A stretch of 64,000 nt of DNA from an uncultured Clostridium sp. (GTDB lineage Bacteria > Bacillota > Clostridia > TANB77 > CAG-508): assembly GCA_947575605.1 (NCBI GenBank), contig CANPNZ010000005.1, positions 1-64,000 of the forward strand, written 5' to 3'. The notes beneath the pieces were generated by a model. It worked only from the letters and a program-made list of their open reading frames with translations. It was not told where the DNA came from and did not search any database. Shown in pieces: positions 27,143-36,682 of this stretch (position 1 is the stretch's first letter; the number at the start of each line of letters is the position of its first letter). The position numbers and the translations under genes are program-made.

Positions 27143-29531
27143 CTAATCTCTCTTGCTGATTTCAGCATATTTTTTTAATTTTTCATAAACTAAATAATTA
27201 ATGGTACCAGCTGGAAAATGGCCATCTTTATCTTTTTTACCAGCAGGAACGCCTGTTAAAACTTCAATTCCTTCTTCAATGCTAGAAATAGAATACACAT
27301 GGAATTGTTTATTTTTAACGGCTTCAATAATTTCATCTGATAATTGTAAATTATCAACATTTTGTACAGGAATCATTACACCATGTGAACCATTTAGCCC
27401 TCTCATTTTGCAAATTTGGAAAAAACCTTCAATTTTTTCATTTACGCCACCAATTGGCTGAATTTGTCCTTTTTGATTAACAGAACCAGTAACAGCAATG
27501 GATTGATTGATTGGGATACCAGATAAACTAGAAAGTAACCCATATAATTCGGTACTAGAAGCACTATCACCATCCACTCCATTGTATAATTGCTCAAAAC
27601 AAATACTAGCTGTTAGGCATAAAGGAATATCTTGTGCAAACATTTCTCCCAAATATCCGGGTTAAAATGAATACTCCTTTTGAATGGGATGGCCCGGAAA
27701 TTTCAACTTCTCTTTCAATGTTAATAATACCATCTTTTCCTGTGTACGTATTAACCGTGATTTTTGCAGGTTTTCCGAAAGTATAGTCTCCAATCGTCAT
27801 AACGGTTAAACCATTTAGTTCACCTACTTCAAAACCAGATGTATTAATTAAAAGGGCATTCTCTTTTATCATTTCTAAATATTTACTATCGTATTTTTTA
27901 ATTCTTTCGATTCGCTCTTGTAAAGCTTTATCAATAAATTTAGCACTGACCGTTTTGGATTTTGAAATTTTTGCCCATGTAGCAGCTTCTCCAACAACTT
28001 GTGTCAAATTATCAAATCGAGTAGAAAGCTTGTTATGGCTTCCTGCTAATTTAGAAGCATATTCTACCAAACGAGCCATACCAGATTTATCAAGATGTGG
28101 TAATCCTTCGTGTTCACAGAAACCATGAACAATTTGTGCTAATTTTTGAACGTTTTCAGCGTTAATAATAGCATCATCTTCAAATTCTACTTTTATTTTG
28201 AATAATTTTTTGAAGTCAGAATCCATAGCTAAAAGAGTTTGATAAATATTGGCATTTCCAATTAAAATAACTTTTAAATCTAAAGGAATTGGTTCTGGTT
28301 TTAAGGAAACCAATACCATAGAATTTTGTTGATTTGTAGCATTTTCAATACTTAGTTCTTTTACTCTTAGTGCTTTTTTTAATGCTTCATAACACATCCC
28401 ATTGGCTAATAAGTCTTTAGCTTGAAAAATGATATAGCCCCCATTAGCACGTTGCATTAGTCCAGGTTTTAACATCGTATGATCGGTTTTTAAAGCACCA
28501 TAGCAATTTTCATATTCCAAAGAACCAAATATGTTATGATAAGAATAGTTGGTATCCATGATGACGGGAGCGCCTTCGCGGTTTGAATTATCAATAAATA
28601 AGTTAACGCGATAATTTAAGCAAGGGTCAGTTTTTTTGTTATTGGGTCCTTGTTGTGGTTGAGGCTGTTTGCTTGTGTCATCTTCTAAAAATACAGATAT
28701 GTTTTTTAAGATATCTTGTTTAATATCACTTAAATATTTATTGATTTTTTTATTTCTTTTATATTTTGATTTTAAGTAATTGATGTGAACATTAACAGTT
28801 AATAAAGCTACATTGGATTGCCATTCCGAAATCTTTTTATCAGATTGACGTTCGATTTCTTTAATTTGACCGATAGCTTCCATAATTTGTTCTTGTACGA
28901 CAGCTGATTTTTCTTCGTATTCTTGTTTAATGGCATCGTCTAATTTTTCGAATTCTTCTTCTTCAATTGCCTTACCATCAACAACAGGCATCATATAAAT
29001 ACCATTTTGAGCAGCTTTTACTTGGAAATTGTATTTTGAAGCATCTTGATTTAATTTTTCTAACAATGCAGAACGTTTTACTTCAAACTCTTGTTTAATT
29101 AAAGCTTTTTCTTTTTCAAAATCATCGTTATTAAACGTTTTCTTTATATCTTTTCGAATTTCTTTGATAAATCCATCCATAGAATCTTTGAATTCTTTTC
29201 CTTGCCCTGCTGCCAATTCAACAGCAATTGGCTCGTTTGGATTTTCAAAATTATAGATATAACACCAATCAGAAGGCGTTTTCTTTTTGGAAGCGATTTT
29301 GTCTAAGTAATTTTTTGTGTACATGGTTTTTCCCACTCCACTTGGACCTTCTAAATATAGGTTATATCCTTTTACATCTACTTGTAATCCAAATTCTAAA
29401 GCTTTAATACCACGTTCTTGTCCAATACCAGATTGAATTGGCTCTAAGTCTTGCGTAGTATCAAATTTGAACAGATTGGTATTACATGTCATTTTTAAAT
29501 CATGATAACTTAATTCATTTTTGTTTTTCAT
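27143..29531 (-). CDS. LonB-like ATP-dependent protease (S16), split by +1 shift at CGG
   Basis: AAA+ protease related to LonB/COG1067. ORFs 27606-29531 and 27143-27652 combine to 795 residues. The N-terminal part has Walker A LYLEGPSGVGKTMYTKN (about 58-74); the C-terminal S16 domain has the Ser-Lys dyad in YNGVDGDSASSTELYG and GGVNEKIEGFF. The break is codon 625, at the start of the protease domain: zero frame reads ACC CGG ATA and stops after 17 codons, +1 reads L-T-GGA-Y-L-G, as in relatives (LTGYL). Without the shift the protein lacks all catalytic residues. Context CGGA. No RBS for the second ORF. Confidence 0.88.
27656..27659 (-). other. candidate +1 recoding site CGGA in the LonB-like gene
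   Basis: Zero-frame CGG (27657-27659) after ACC; +1 frame reads GGA as the glycine of the GYL motif. Confidence 0.75.
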
Positions 29532-29637
29532 TTGTTTCCTCCAAAATTTTTTCTTAGTATATGCAATTTAAACATATTTTATATTAGTTGCTAAAAAAAG
29601 TAAAGAGGAATTTGTAAAAAAGCTGATTTTTGGTCAA

Positions 29638-29939
29638 GTGTCCATTGGGGACGGTTCTGTTTGGATATTTTTTAAACTGTGCCATTGGGGACGGACCTTT
29701 TTGGCAATCTTTCATTTATTTTTTATCAGATTGTATGTTATATAAAAATTTCGTTCCTTACTGGTCGGACGAATCATATAAAGGCATTAGATATATTTCA
29801 TAAGTAGAAAAGTTAATCTATTTGTTCTGTATGAATAGGTGTCCTTCCAAACTGTGCGTCACTGTATTTTTATATAACATACAATCTAAACAAACATTAA
29901 ACATTATAGTTGCCAAAAAGGTCCGTCCCCAATGGCACA
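29638..29939. repeat. palindromic GGGGACGG element, long copy with extra arm
   Basis: Arms GGGGACGGACCTTTTTGGCA (from 29679) and complement (to 29939) enclose about 200 bp; an extra diverged arm (TCCATTGGGGACGGTTCTGT) precedes it. The centre is shared with the 45509 element, including TTTCGTTCCTTACTGGT and TATATTTCATAAGTAG. It occupies most of the 517-base gap between the LonB-like gene and the TetR gene. Confidence 0.88.
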
Positions 29940-30048
29940 TCTTCGATGGACATTTTTAAAACTGAACAAGTCGTTCAAATAACATAAAAAGTATTGCAAA
30001 AAAATAGAATAGAATATATAATGAAAGCAATTATAATTAGGAGAAAAC

Positions 30049-30636
30049 TTGGGAAAGGATGTTAAGGATATGAATAAGACGAAAAGAAAAATATTTGAAA
30101 CATCAATGAAGTTATTTGCAGAAAAAGGATATGATGCGACCAGTATTGAAGAAATAACAGCAACCGTAGGAGTAGCCAAAGGGACCTTATATTATCATTT
30201 TTCTAGTAAAGAAGAAATTTTCAACTTTTTAGTAGAAGAAGGAATTAAGCTTTTACAAAATAGTATTGATATAAAAACAGCTAAGTTTTCTAATTATATT
30301 GATAAAATAAAAGCTATTGTATTAATTCAAATAAAAATAGTTGTAAAATATGAAAATTTAATTACGATTTTGCTAAGTCAATTTTGGGGGCATGAAGCAA
30401 GAAATCAAAAATGTCAAAAGCATATTTTAGAATATATCAGTCAAATAGAAAATATCGTAAAAGAAGGAATAGAAGTAGGGCAAATCAAAAAAGGAAATCC
30501 ACAAGCGATTAGTTCTGAAATATATGCTTTAATTTGTTCGGCTTTAGTGTATAAAACAAGAAATGAAGAAATAGACATTATGAAGTTATATAAAGAATTT
30601 GAAAATACAGTGATAGAAGGGTTGAAGGTAAAATGA
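30049..30636 (+). CDS. TetR/AcrR family transcriptional regulator
   Basis: 195 residues with an N-terminal helix-turn-helix (MKLFAEKGYDATSIEEITATVGVAKGTLYYHFSSKEE, seen in two overlapping parts) and a variable ligand-binding C-terminus. The TTG start at 30049 follows GGAGAAAAC; an ATG at 30070 is the alternative. The stop codon overlaps the start of the acyl-CoA synthetase gene by four bases (ATGA), so it probably regulates fatty-acid activation in response to acyl-CoA or fatty acids, as FadR-type TetR proteins do in Firmicutes; this is inference. Confidence 0.9.
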   Translation: MGKDVKDMNKTKRKIFETSMKLFAEKGYDATSIEEITATVGVAKGTLYYHFSSKEEIFNFLVEEGIKLLQNSIDIKTAKFSNYIDKIKAIVLIQIKIVVKYENLITILLSQFWGHEARNQKCQKHILEYISQIENIVKEGIEVGQIKKGNPQAISSEIYALICSALVYKTRNEEIDIMKLYKEFENTVIEGLKVK

Positions 30637-32351
30637 GAGAACCAGTTCATAAAATGCCAAAATACGGAAATTTAAAAGAAATGCTTGAAAAGTCAGGAGA
30701 AAGGTATGGCGATAGACCAGCGTATTTATTTAAAACAGAAGAAGCTGGAAGATTCAGAGAAATTACGCATAAACAGTATAGAGAAGAAATTAATAATTTA
30801 GGAACGGCTTTAATTGATATGGGGTTGAAAGATAAGAGAATTGCTGTCATATCAGAAAATAGATATGAATGGGGACTAGCCTATTTTGCAACCGTAGCAG
30901 GAACAGGTGTGGTGGTTCCACTAGATAAAGCTTTACCAGATAATGAAATAGAGAATTTAATCATTCGTTCTGAAGCGGATGCGATTTTCTATTCTAATAA
31001 ATATGATGCCATTATGAAAGAAATAAAAGAAAAAAATAATACGAATCTAAAATTCTTTATTTCTATGGACTTAGAAAAACAAGAGGACGGTATTTATTCG
31101 CAAGTAGAATTAGTGAGCAAAGGTAAAGAATTAATAGAAAAGGGAAATAGAAATTTTTTAGATGCTAAAATAAATGCCGAAGAAATGGCAATTATGCTAT
31201 TTACCTCTGGAACAACAGCTATGTCAAAAGCAGTAGCTTTATCCCATAAAAATATTTGTGCTAACTTATTTGATATTGCTTCTACCATTAAAGTTGATGA
31301 AAAAGATGTATTTTTATCTTTTTTACCCTTACATCATACCTTTGAATGTACGACAGGTTTTATTTATGCTATTTCTAAAGGTTCCGCCATTGCTTTTTGT
31401 GAAGGAATTAGGCATATTGCCGATAATATTAAAGAATATAGAATAACTGTGATGGTTTCTGTTCCCATTCTTTTTGAAAATATGTATAAAAGAGTAATGA
31501 AAAACATTGAGAAAAAAGGAAAACTAGAAACAGTAAAAAAAGGAATCAAAATCAGTCAATTCTTATTAAAATTTGGAATTGACATTAGAAAAAAATTATT
31601 TAAAGAAATACATGATAATTTAGGAGGAAGACTAAGATTATTTGTATCTGGTGGAGCTGCCTTAGATCCAGAAACAGAAAAGGGATTTAATGAATTAGGC
31701 GTTGTTACCTATCAAGGTTATGGATTAACAGAAAGTTCACCAGTAATTGCAGCAGAAGATGACAAATATAGGAGATTAGGTTCGATTGGAAGAGCCTTTC
31801 CTAGCTTAGATGTAAAAATAGTAGAGACAAACGAAGAAGGAATCGGAGAATTAGTTGCCAAAGGACCTTCTATTATGTTAGGCTATTACAATAATGAAGA
31901 AGCTACCAAAGAAACGATTGATGAAGAAGGTTGGCTACATACAGGTGATTTAGCTAGAATTGATAAAGATGGATACATATTCATTTCTGGAAGAAAGAAA
32001 TTTGTGATTGTTTTGAAAAATGGAAAAAATATTTATCCAGAAGAATTAGAAACCTTAATCAACAAAATAGAGGGAGTTAAAGAAAGTTTTGTTTATGGAA
32101 AGCCAGATGGAGAGAAAGATTACAAGATTTGTGCTAAAATTGTTTATGATAAAGAATTAGTAGAAGAAATCTATCATACTTCGAACAAAGAAGAATTAAA
32201 AGAATTAATTTGGCAAGAGGTTAAAAAAGTAAATAAAACGATGCCAGCGTATAAATATGTTAGAGAAATTTCTGTTACAGAAGAAGATCTAATTAAAACA
32301 ACAACACAAAAAATAAAAAGATTTGAAGAAATTAAGACAGTATTAAACTAA
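30633..32351 (+). CDS. long-chain acyl-CoA synthetase (AMP-binding enzyme)
   Basis: ATP-dependent ligase that activates fatty acids to acyl-CoA. 572 residues. The AMP-binding signature is IMLFTSGTTAMSKAVALSH (about residues 188-206), with later YQGYGLTESSPV and GWLHTGDLARIDKDGYIFISG motifs; the final segment around TTTQKIKRFE carries the conserved C-terminal lysine. Translationally coupled to the TetR gene by a 4-base overlap. Confidence 0.93.
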   Translation: MREPVHKMPKYGNLKEMLEKSGERYGDRPAYLFKTEEAGRFREITHKQYREEINNLGTALIDMGLKDKRIAVISENRYEWGLAYFATVAGTGVVVPLDKALPDNEIENLIIRSEADAIFYSNKYDAIMKEIKEKNNTNLKFFISMDLEKQEDGIYSQVELVSKGKELIEKGNRNFLDAKINAEEMAIMLFTSGTTAMSKAVALSHKNICANLFDIASTIKVDEKDVFLSFLPLHHTFECTTGFIYAISKGSAIAFCEGIRHIADNIKEYRITVMVSVPILFENMYKRVMKNIEKKGKLETVKKGIKISQFLLKFGIDIRKKLFKEIHDNLGGRLRLFVSGGAALDPETEKGFNELGVVTYQGYGLTESSPVIAAEDDKYRRLGSIGRAFPSLDVKIVETNEEGIGELVAKGPSIMLGYYNNEEATKETIDEEGWLHTGDLARIDKDGYIFISGRKKFVIVLKNGKNIYPEELETLINKIEGVKESFVYGKPDGEKDYKICAKIVYDKELVEEIYHTSNKEELKELIWQEVKKVNKTMPAYKYVREISVTEEDLIKTTTQKIKRFEEIKTVLN

Positions 32352-32467
32352 AAAGTCGAACGATGGAAACGTTGTAGGGAAATAAGAATAAGAGGATGTC
32401 GAAAGTAAAAACATATTGTAATATTTTTGTAATATTTGTGTAATGAAAAATTAAAATAAAATTATGC

Positions 32468-32487
32468 AAAACTACTTGTAGTTTTTT
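32468..32487 (+). terminator. hairpin overlapping the next promoter
   Basis: AAAACTAC, TT loop, GTAGTTTT then more Ts. It could end the acyl-CoA synthetase transcript; its right half also forms the -35 of the next promoter, so it may instead be an operator. Confidence 0.5.
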
Positions 32488-32504
32488 ATTAGTTAATGTA
32501 TAAT
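32476..32504 (+). promoter_or_regulatory. sigma-A promoter for the 32561 gene
   Basis: TTGTAG (32476-32481), 17 bases, TATAAT (32499-32504). Confidence 0.7.
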
Positions 32505-32560
32505 GATAAATGAAAGAGATAAAAAGCGAGCATGCGTAAGATAAAAGGAGGTACATTACA

Positions 32561-33415
32561 ATGTCAAAATCAGGCATAGTAAATGTGAGAATGGTTATCA
32601 CAGAAGAAAAAATGTTATGCAATATAGATAAAATTCAAAAATTAATTAATCCAAAGAGTAAGAAACAAATTGTTCAATTAGAAGATGATTCTTACTTTAA
32701 AGATTTAATTGAGTCAATAAAAATGTATTTAATAGAATATCCAAAAAAGAAAAATTTTCCATCAAGTGTATATAAAGCAGCTTACGGGTTAGTTGAATTT
32801 GCAACGAACCAATTTGAAGAAAACACAAAAAAAATTGAAGAATTAATCAGACAAAGAGAACAAAATATAGCACAAGCAGGACAATTAAAAGAATTGTTGG
32901 AAGCAACTGAACTAGAAAATAGAGAAAAAGATTGGAAAGAAAAAGTAAAAAAAGCAGAAGGCACTTTTTCTGAAGATATGATAGAAGCTTTAACAATTGT
33001 TGGAAAAGCAAAAGAAGTTGAGAGTGAAGATTACCAAGATGCTATTAAATTATTAAATGCAAGAATTAATAATTTAGAAACCAATTTACATATTGAAATT
33101 GACATGGAAAGAATTGAAGATAGATCCAAAGCGTTAAGCTACATTGGAATAGAAATAGCAGATGCTTTAAAATCTATTCCAACACCAATCGAAGAACCTG
33201 AAGTAAATGTAGTAGCAGAAGAAACACAACAAGTGGAAGTGGCACCAGTAGCAGAACAACAATATGTAGAAGAAACAACATTTGAAGCAAAACCAAGTTT
33301 ATGGCAAAGAATTAAAAATAGCAAATTTGTAAGAGCAATGAAAGCAATTACAAGAATTAGAATTGTTTTGGATTATTCAGATGCACTTCCAGAAGGTAGA
33401 GGAGAAAATAATTAA
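32561..33415 (+). CDS. hypothetical coiled-coil protein
   Basis: 284 residues, no family recognised. A charged helical centre (about residues 85-135, FEENTKKIEELIRQREQNIA) suggests a coiled coil; residues 207-245 are rich in Glu, Val, Pro and Gln (EEPEVNVVAEETQQVEVAPV), a likely disordered linker; the C-terminus (SLWQRIKNSKFVRAMKAITRIRIVL) is basic and amphipathic and could bind membrane or nucleic acid. AAAGGAGGT site, own promoter and terminator. Cytoplasmic by absence of signal. Confidence 0.75.
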   Translation: MSKSGIVNVRMVITEEKMLCNIDKIQKLINPKSKKQIVQLEDDSYFKDLIESIKMYLIEYPKKKNFPSSVYKAAYGLVEFATNQFEENTKKIEELIRQREQNIAQAGQLKELLEATELENREKDWKEKVKKAEGTFSEDMIEALTIVGKAKEVESEDYQDAIKLLNARINNLETNLHIEIDMERIEDRSKALSYIGIEIADALKSIPTPIEEPEVNVVAEETQQVEVAPVAEQQYVEETTFEAKPSLWQRIKNSKFVRAMKAITRIRIVLDYSDALPEGRGENN

Positions 33416-33428
33416 TACAAATAAAGAG

Positions 33429-33455
33429 GAACTTGTCAATAGATAAGTTCTTTTT
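33429..33455 (+). terminator. terminator after the 32561 gene
   Basis: GAACTT, 10-base loop, AAGTTC, TTTTT. Confidence 0.75.
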
Positions 33456-33469
33456 ATATAGAGAAAAAA

Positions 33470-33497
33470 GGGGCATGCATCATAACATAGCCCCCAA
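33470..33497. terminator. terminator of the minus-strand zinc-ribbon gene
   Basis: On the minus strand GGGGCTATG and CATGCCCC pair (one bulge) and are followed by TTTTTT. Confidence 0.75.
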
Positions 33498-33502
33498 AAA
33501 AA

Positions 33503-33682
33503 TTATTTGATTTTTTTCCGATAGTGCCACTTGTGTCCACAGCGGACGCACTCTACGGTGTAAATACGAGCCAGTGTCTGTCCATAACCAGGAAGGAGAG
33601 TATTTTCTACCTTTCTGCTTACGACCTCACCAGATAACTGATTGATCCAATTGTAACATTCTCTACATGCTCGTCTTCTTAT
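33503..33682 (-). CDS. small zinc-ribbon-like protein with apparent ATA start
   Basis: Not in the ORF track. On the minus strand GGAGG lies seven bases before ATA (33682), opening a 59-residue frame with two Cys pairs: CRECYNW and CVRCGHKWHY, a probable zinc ribbon. The frame has no ATG, GTG or TTG in a sensible position. Codon use is GC-richer (CGC, CGT, CGA, GTC, CTG) than the rest of the window, hinting at foreign origin. One codon near the end is CGG followed by A; a +1 shift there would run through the terminator, so zero-frame reading looks right here. Function unknown. Confidence 0.6.
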   Translation of the reverse strand: MRRRACRECYNWINQLSGEVVSRKVENTLLPGYGQTLARIYTVECVRCGHKWHYRKKIK

Positions 33683-33759
33683 GCTTCTACCTCCTATGGC
33701 AATTATTTAATTACACAAGCATATTATATATCAGTAAACATAAAAAGATAAATTAAAAT

Positions 33760-33788
33760 TTGACTTTTAAAGAAAAATAGAGTATAAT
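33760..33788 (+). promoter_or_regulatory. sigma-A promoter for RNase J leader
   Basis: TTGACT (33760-33765), 17 bases, TATAAT (33783-33788), about 375 bases before the RNase J start codon. Confidence 0.75.
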
Positions 33789-33794
33789 AAAAAA

Positions 33795-34163
33795 CAGTGA
33801 TTAGTAACGAATTGCTTAGTTGCTAAAGAATGAGATTTTATTATTAAGTAAAAAATGTATGAAAAGAGAAAATAAAGCAAATAATAGTAGAGATCGGAAT
33901 TAGAAAAAGTTTATTCTATGTTTAAGAAGAGAGAAAAAGTAAGCATAGACAGGAACTTTATTTATACTACATAGGATTAAGTTAGGATTCAAAGGATAAA
34001 TAAGAAAAATATTCTATATGATTGGATATCTCACATATATGTGAGTAAATTTTTTGCTGTTTCTAAAAGTAATTTAATAGTAATATAGGAAAATGTTTAC
34101 GAATGCTAACAAGGAAATTATTAATAAAATCAAAAAAATTAGAAAGAGAAAAGAGGAATATTT
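33795..34163 (+). promoter_or_regulatory. long 5' leader of RNase J with internal hairpin
   Basis: About 370 untranslated bases lie between the promoter and the start codon. A hairpin CTCACATATATGTGAG (34031-34046) followed by TAAATTTTTTT resembles an intrinsic terminator inside the leader, suggesting attenuation or autoregulation. No known riboswitch class recognised and no ORF longer than a few codons seen. Confidence 0.55.
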
Positions 34164-36119
34164 ATGGCAGAAGAAAAATTAGAAAATAAGCCAAAGAGAA
34201 GTTATGAAAAGAAAGAAAGAACCACAAGAACGACAAGAAGAAGTACACAAGAAGGAGAAAAAAATACGCGAACAACAAGACCATATCATAAAAGAACCAA
34301 TAATGTTAGTATAAAAAGTGAAAAAGAAAAAAGAGTTTCTATGGAAAAGATAGAAAATGAGGAAAAAGAAGAAGCAAAAACAAGTATAAATACAGAAAGA
34401 AAGAGAAGAACAACTACCAGAAGAAATAATAGAGCAAGTAAAAATAATTCTGTATTCAAATCATCTAAACTAAAGATAATTCCATTGGGGGGATTACATG
34501 AAGTAGGAAAAAACATTACTGTTTTTGAATATGAAAATGAAATGATTGTAGTAGACTGTGGATTGTCTTTCCCAGAAGATGATATGTTAGGAATTGACTT
34601 AGTCATTCCAGATATTACGTACTTGGAAAAAAATGTAGACAAAATCAAAGGACTAATTATAACACATGGACACGAAGATCATATTGGAAGTGTGCCATAT
34701 TTATTGAAAAAAATTAATATACCAATTTATGCACCTAGACTAGCCTGTGGATTGATTAGAAATAAATTAGAAGAACACAAATTATTAAGAAGTACGAAAT
34801 TAACAGAAGTAATGCAAGGGCAAACGATAAGCTTAGGAAAAAACTTTAAAGTAGAATTTATTAGAAGCTCACATAGTATTCCAGATTCTGTTATGTTAGC
34901 GATTACCACACCAGCAGGAACCATTTTACACACGGGTGATTTTAAGGTAGACTATACACCAATTGATGGAAAAATCATGGACTTTGGTAGAATTGCGGAA
35001 ATCGGAAATCAAGGAATTTTAGCTCTTATGTCAGACAGTACCAATGCAGAAAGAAAAGGATTTACCATGTCAGAAAGTTCGATAGGAGAAGTATTTGATA
35101 AATTATTTTTACATTGTACCAAAAGAATTGTAGTAGCAACCTTTGCTTCTAATGTGCATAGAGTTCAACAAATTGTTAATTCAGCGATTAAATACAATAG
35201 AAAAATTGCTGTATGCGGTAGAAGTATGATAAATATGATAGAAACAGCAAAAGAATTAGGCTACATCGAATGTCCAGATAATATATTTATTGACATTGAT
35301 ATGATGAATCACTATACAGATGAACAATTAGTAATCATAACAACAGGAAGTCAAGGGGAACCCATGTCAGCTTTAACAAGAATGGCTGCGGGGGATCATA
35401 GGAAGGTAAAAATAACACCAAATGATTTAGTCATTATTTCAGCAACTCCAATACCAGGAAACGAAAAATTTGTATCAAAAGTAATTGATGATTTAATGCA
35501 AATTGGGGCAGAAGTAGTATACAGTTCTTTAGAAACAATACATGTTTCAGGACATGCTTGTCAAGAAGAACAAAAATTGATATTGGCGTTGACCAAACCT
35601 AAATATTTTATACCAGTACATGGGGAATATAGACAACTAATTGCTCATAGCGAAACAGCACAAAGTATGGGAATCGATAAAGACAATATTATTATGATGT
35701 CAAATGGTAGAGTATTAGAGATTAATAAGGAAGGAGCAGAATTAACAACTTCTGTTCCAAGTGGTAGAATTTTAGTAGATGGATTAGGCGTTGGAGATGT
35801 AGGAAGTATTGTCCTAAGAGATAGACAGCATCTATCACAAGATGGATTAATTGTGATTGTGCTTACGATGGATTCTTCAACAGGAGAAGTGGTTGCTGGG
35901 CCAGATGTTATTTCAAGGGGATTTGTTTATGTTAGAGAATCTGAAAACTTAATGGATGATGTAAAGTCTGTGGTAAGACATGAAATAAAGAAATGCGAAG
36001 AAAGAGGTATTACAGATTGGGCAACAATAAAATCAACCACAAGAGAGAATTTAAGAGATTACATTTTTATGAAGACTAAAAGAAACCCGATGATTATACC
36101 AATTATAATGGAAGTGTAG
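34164..36119 (+). CDS. rnj: ribonuclease J with basic N-terminal extension
   Basis: Metallo-beta-lactamase/beta-CASP ribonuclease with 5'-3' exo and endonuclease activity in mRNA turnover. 651 residues, about 100 longer than typical RNase J because of an N-terminal low-complexity tail rich in Lys, Arg, Thr and Glu. Core motifs begin near residue 98: LGGLHEVGKN, VDCGLSFPEDDMLGIDLVIPD, the metal site THGHEDHIG, and later SDSTNAERKG and PVHGEYRQL. The extension may bind RNA. Long leader upstream; terminator after the gene. Confidence 0.95.
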   Translation: MAEEKLENKPKRSYEKKERTTRTTRRSTQEGEKNTRTTRPYHKRTNNVSIKSEKEKRVSMEKIENEEKEEAKTSINTERKRRTTTRRNNRASKNNSVFKSSKLKIIPLGGLHEVGKNITVFEYENEMIVVDCGLSFPEDDMLGIDLVIPDITYLEKNVDKIKGLIITHGHEDHIGSVPYLLKKINIPIYAPRLACGLIRNKLEEHKLLRSTKLTEVMQGQTISLGKNFKVEFIRSSHSIPDSVMLAITTPAGTILHTGDFKVDYTPIDGKIMDFGRIAEIGNQGILALMSDSTNAERKGFTMSESSIGEVFDKLFLHCTKRIVVATFASNVHRVQQIVNSAIKYNRKIAVCGRSMINMIETAKELGYIECPDNIFIDIDMMNHYTDEQLVIITTGSQGEPMSALTRMAAGDHRKVKITPNDLVIISATPIPGNEKFVSKVIDDLMQIGAEVVYSSLETIHVSGHACQEEQKLILALTKPKYFIPVHGEYRQLIAHSETAQSMGIDKDNIIMMSNGRVLEINKEGAELTTSVPSGRILVDGLGVGDVGSIVLRDRQHLSQDGLIVIVLTMDSSTGEVVAGPDVISRGFVYVRESENLMDDVKSVVRHEIKKCEERGITDWATIKSTTRENLRDYIFMKTKRNPMIIPIIMEV

Positions 36120-36126
36120 AAAATGC

Positions 36127-36166
36127 TAGGCATACCAGGACTTTTAAAGTTATGGTATGCCTATTT
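36127..36166 (+). terminator. terminator after RNase J
   Basis: TAGGCATACC, 17-base loop, GGTATGCCTA, then TTT. Followed by two TGTTACCC repeats spaced 10 bases. Confidence 0.75.
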
Positions 36167-36338
36167 GTTACCCTTTTGTTACCCATCCATTGATTTTTGT
36201 TAGTAACAATGGAAAATAACTTGTTTTATTGTGTATAGTTTGTTGATAATAGAATAAAAATATTTTTGAAAATTCGACAAATTTCAACATACAAAGTTAA
36301 CATAATGTGATATAATATATAAAAAGGAGATGGTTGAT

Positions 36339-36515
36339 ATGAAAGAATATTATTTGAAGTCTCTAAAAATGATAAAGCTACTAGATATAAGAACAGTTAA
36401 GGAATATAACAAATTATTAGAAAATTACTTGATATTGAATGTTGAAAGTTTGAAATACATAAGTCAAACAAGAAGATTTAGCGAAATAGTCAAAATAGCA
36501 AAAGAAGTCGTATAG
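36339..36515 (+). CDS. small hypothetical helical protein
   Basis: 58 residues, mostly helical and basic (KSLKMIKLLDIRTVKEYNKLL). GGAG lies nine bases before the ATG at 36339; the track ATG at 36330 abuts the site and is unlikely. TATAAT sits about 25 bases upstream and a terminator overlaps the stop, so it is a self-contained gene. No family recognised. Confidence 0.6.
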   Translation: MKEYYLKSLKMIKLLDIRTVKEYNKLLENYLILNVESLKYISQTRRFSEIVKIAKEVV

Positions 36516-36524
36516 GCTTCTTTT
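36501..36524 (+). terminator. terminator of the 36339 gene
   Basis: AAAGAAG, 9-base loop, CTTCTTTTC; overlaps the end of the coding region. Confidence 0.6.
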
Positions 36525-36547
36525 CTAATTTAAATTCTTATCAAATA

Positions 36548-36602
36548 GGTTATATATTATGCCAAAAGGTAGAAGTTAATCTTACGAAAAAAACCGTAAC
36601 TT
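36548..36602. repeat. decayed right arm of family B palindrome
   Basis: GTTAATCTTACGAAAAAAAC and flanking bases match the right arm of 5751-6007 with several differences. The left arm is missing. Confidence 0.6.
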
Positions 36603-36682
36603 GAAAAAAATAATACCTTGTAAACCTATAAAAAATCTGATATAATAAGTCAATAACAGAGAAAAGATAGGAGAGAAAGAGC

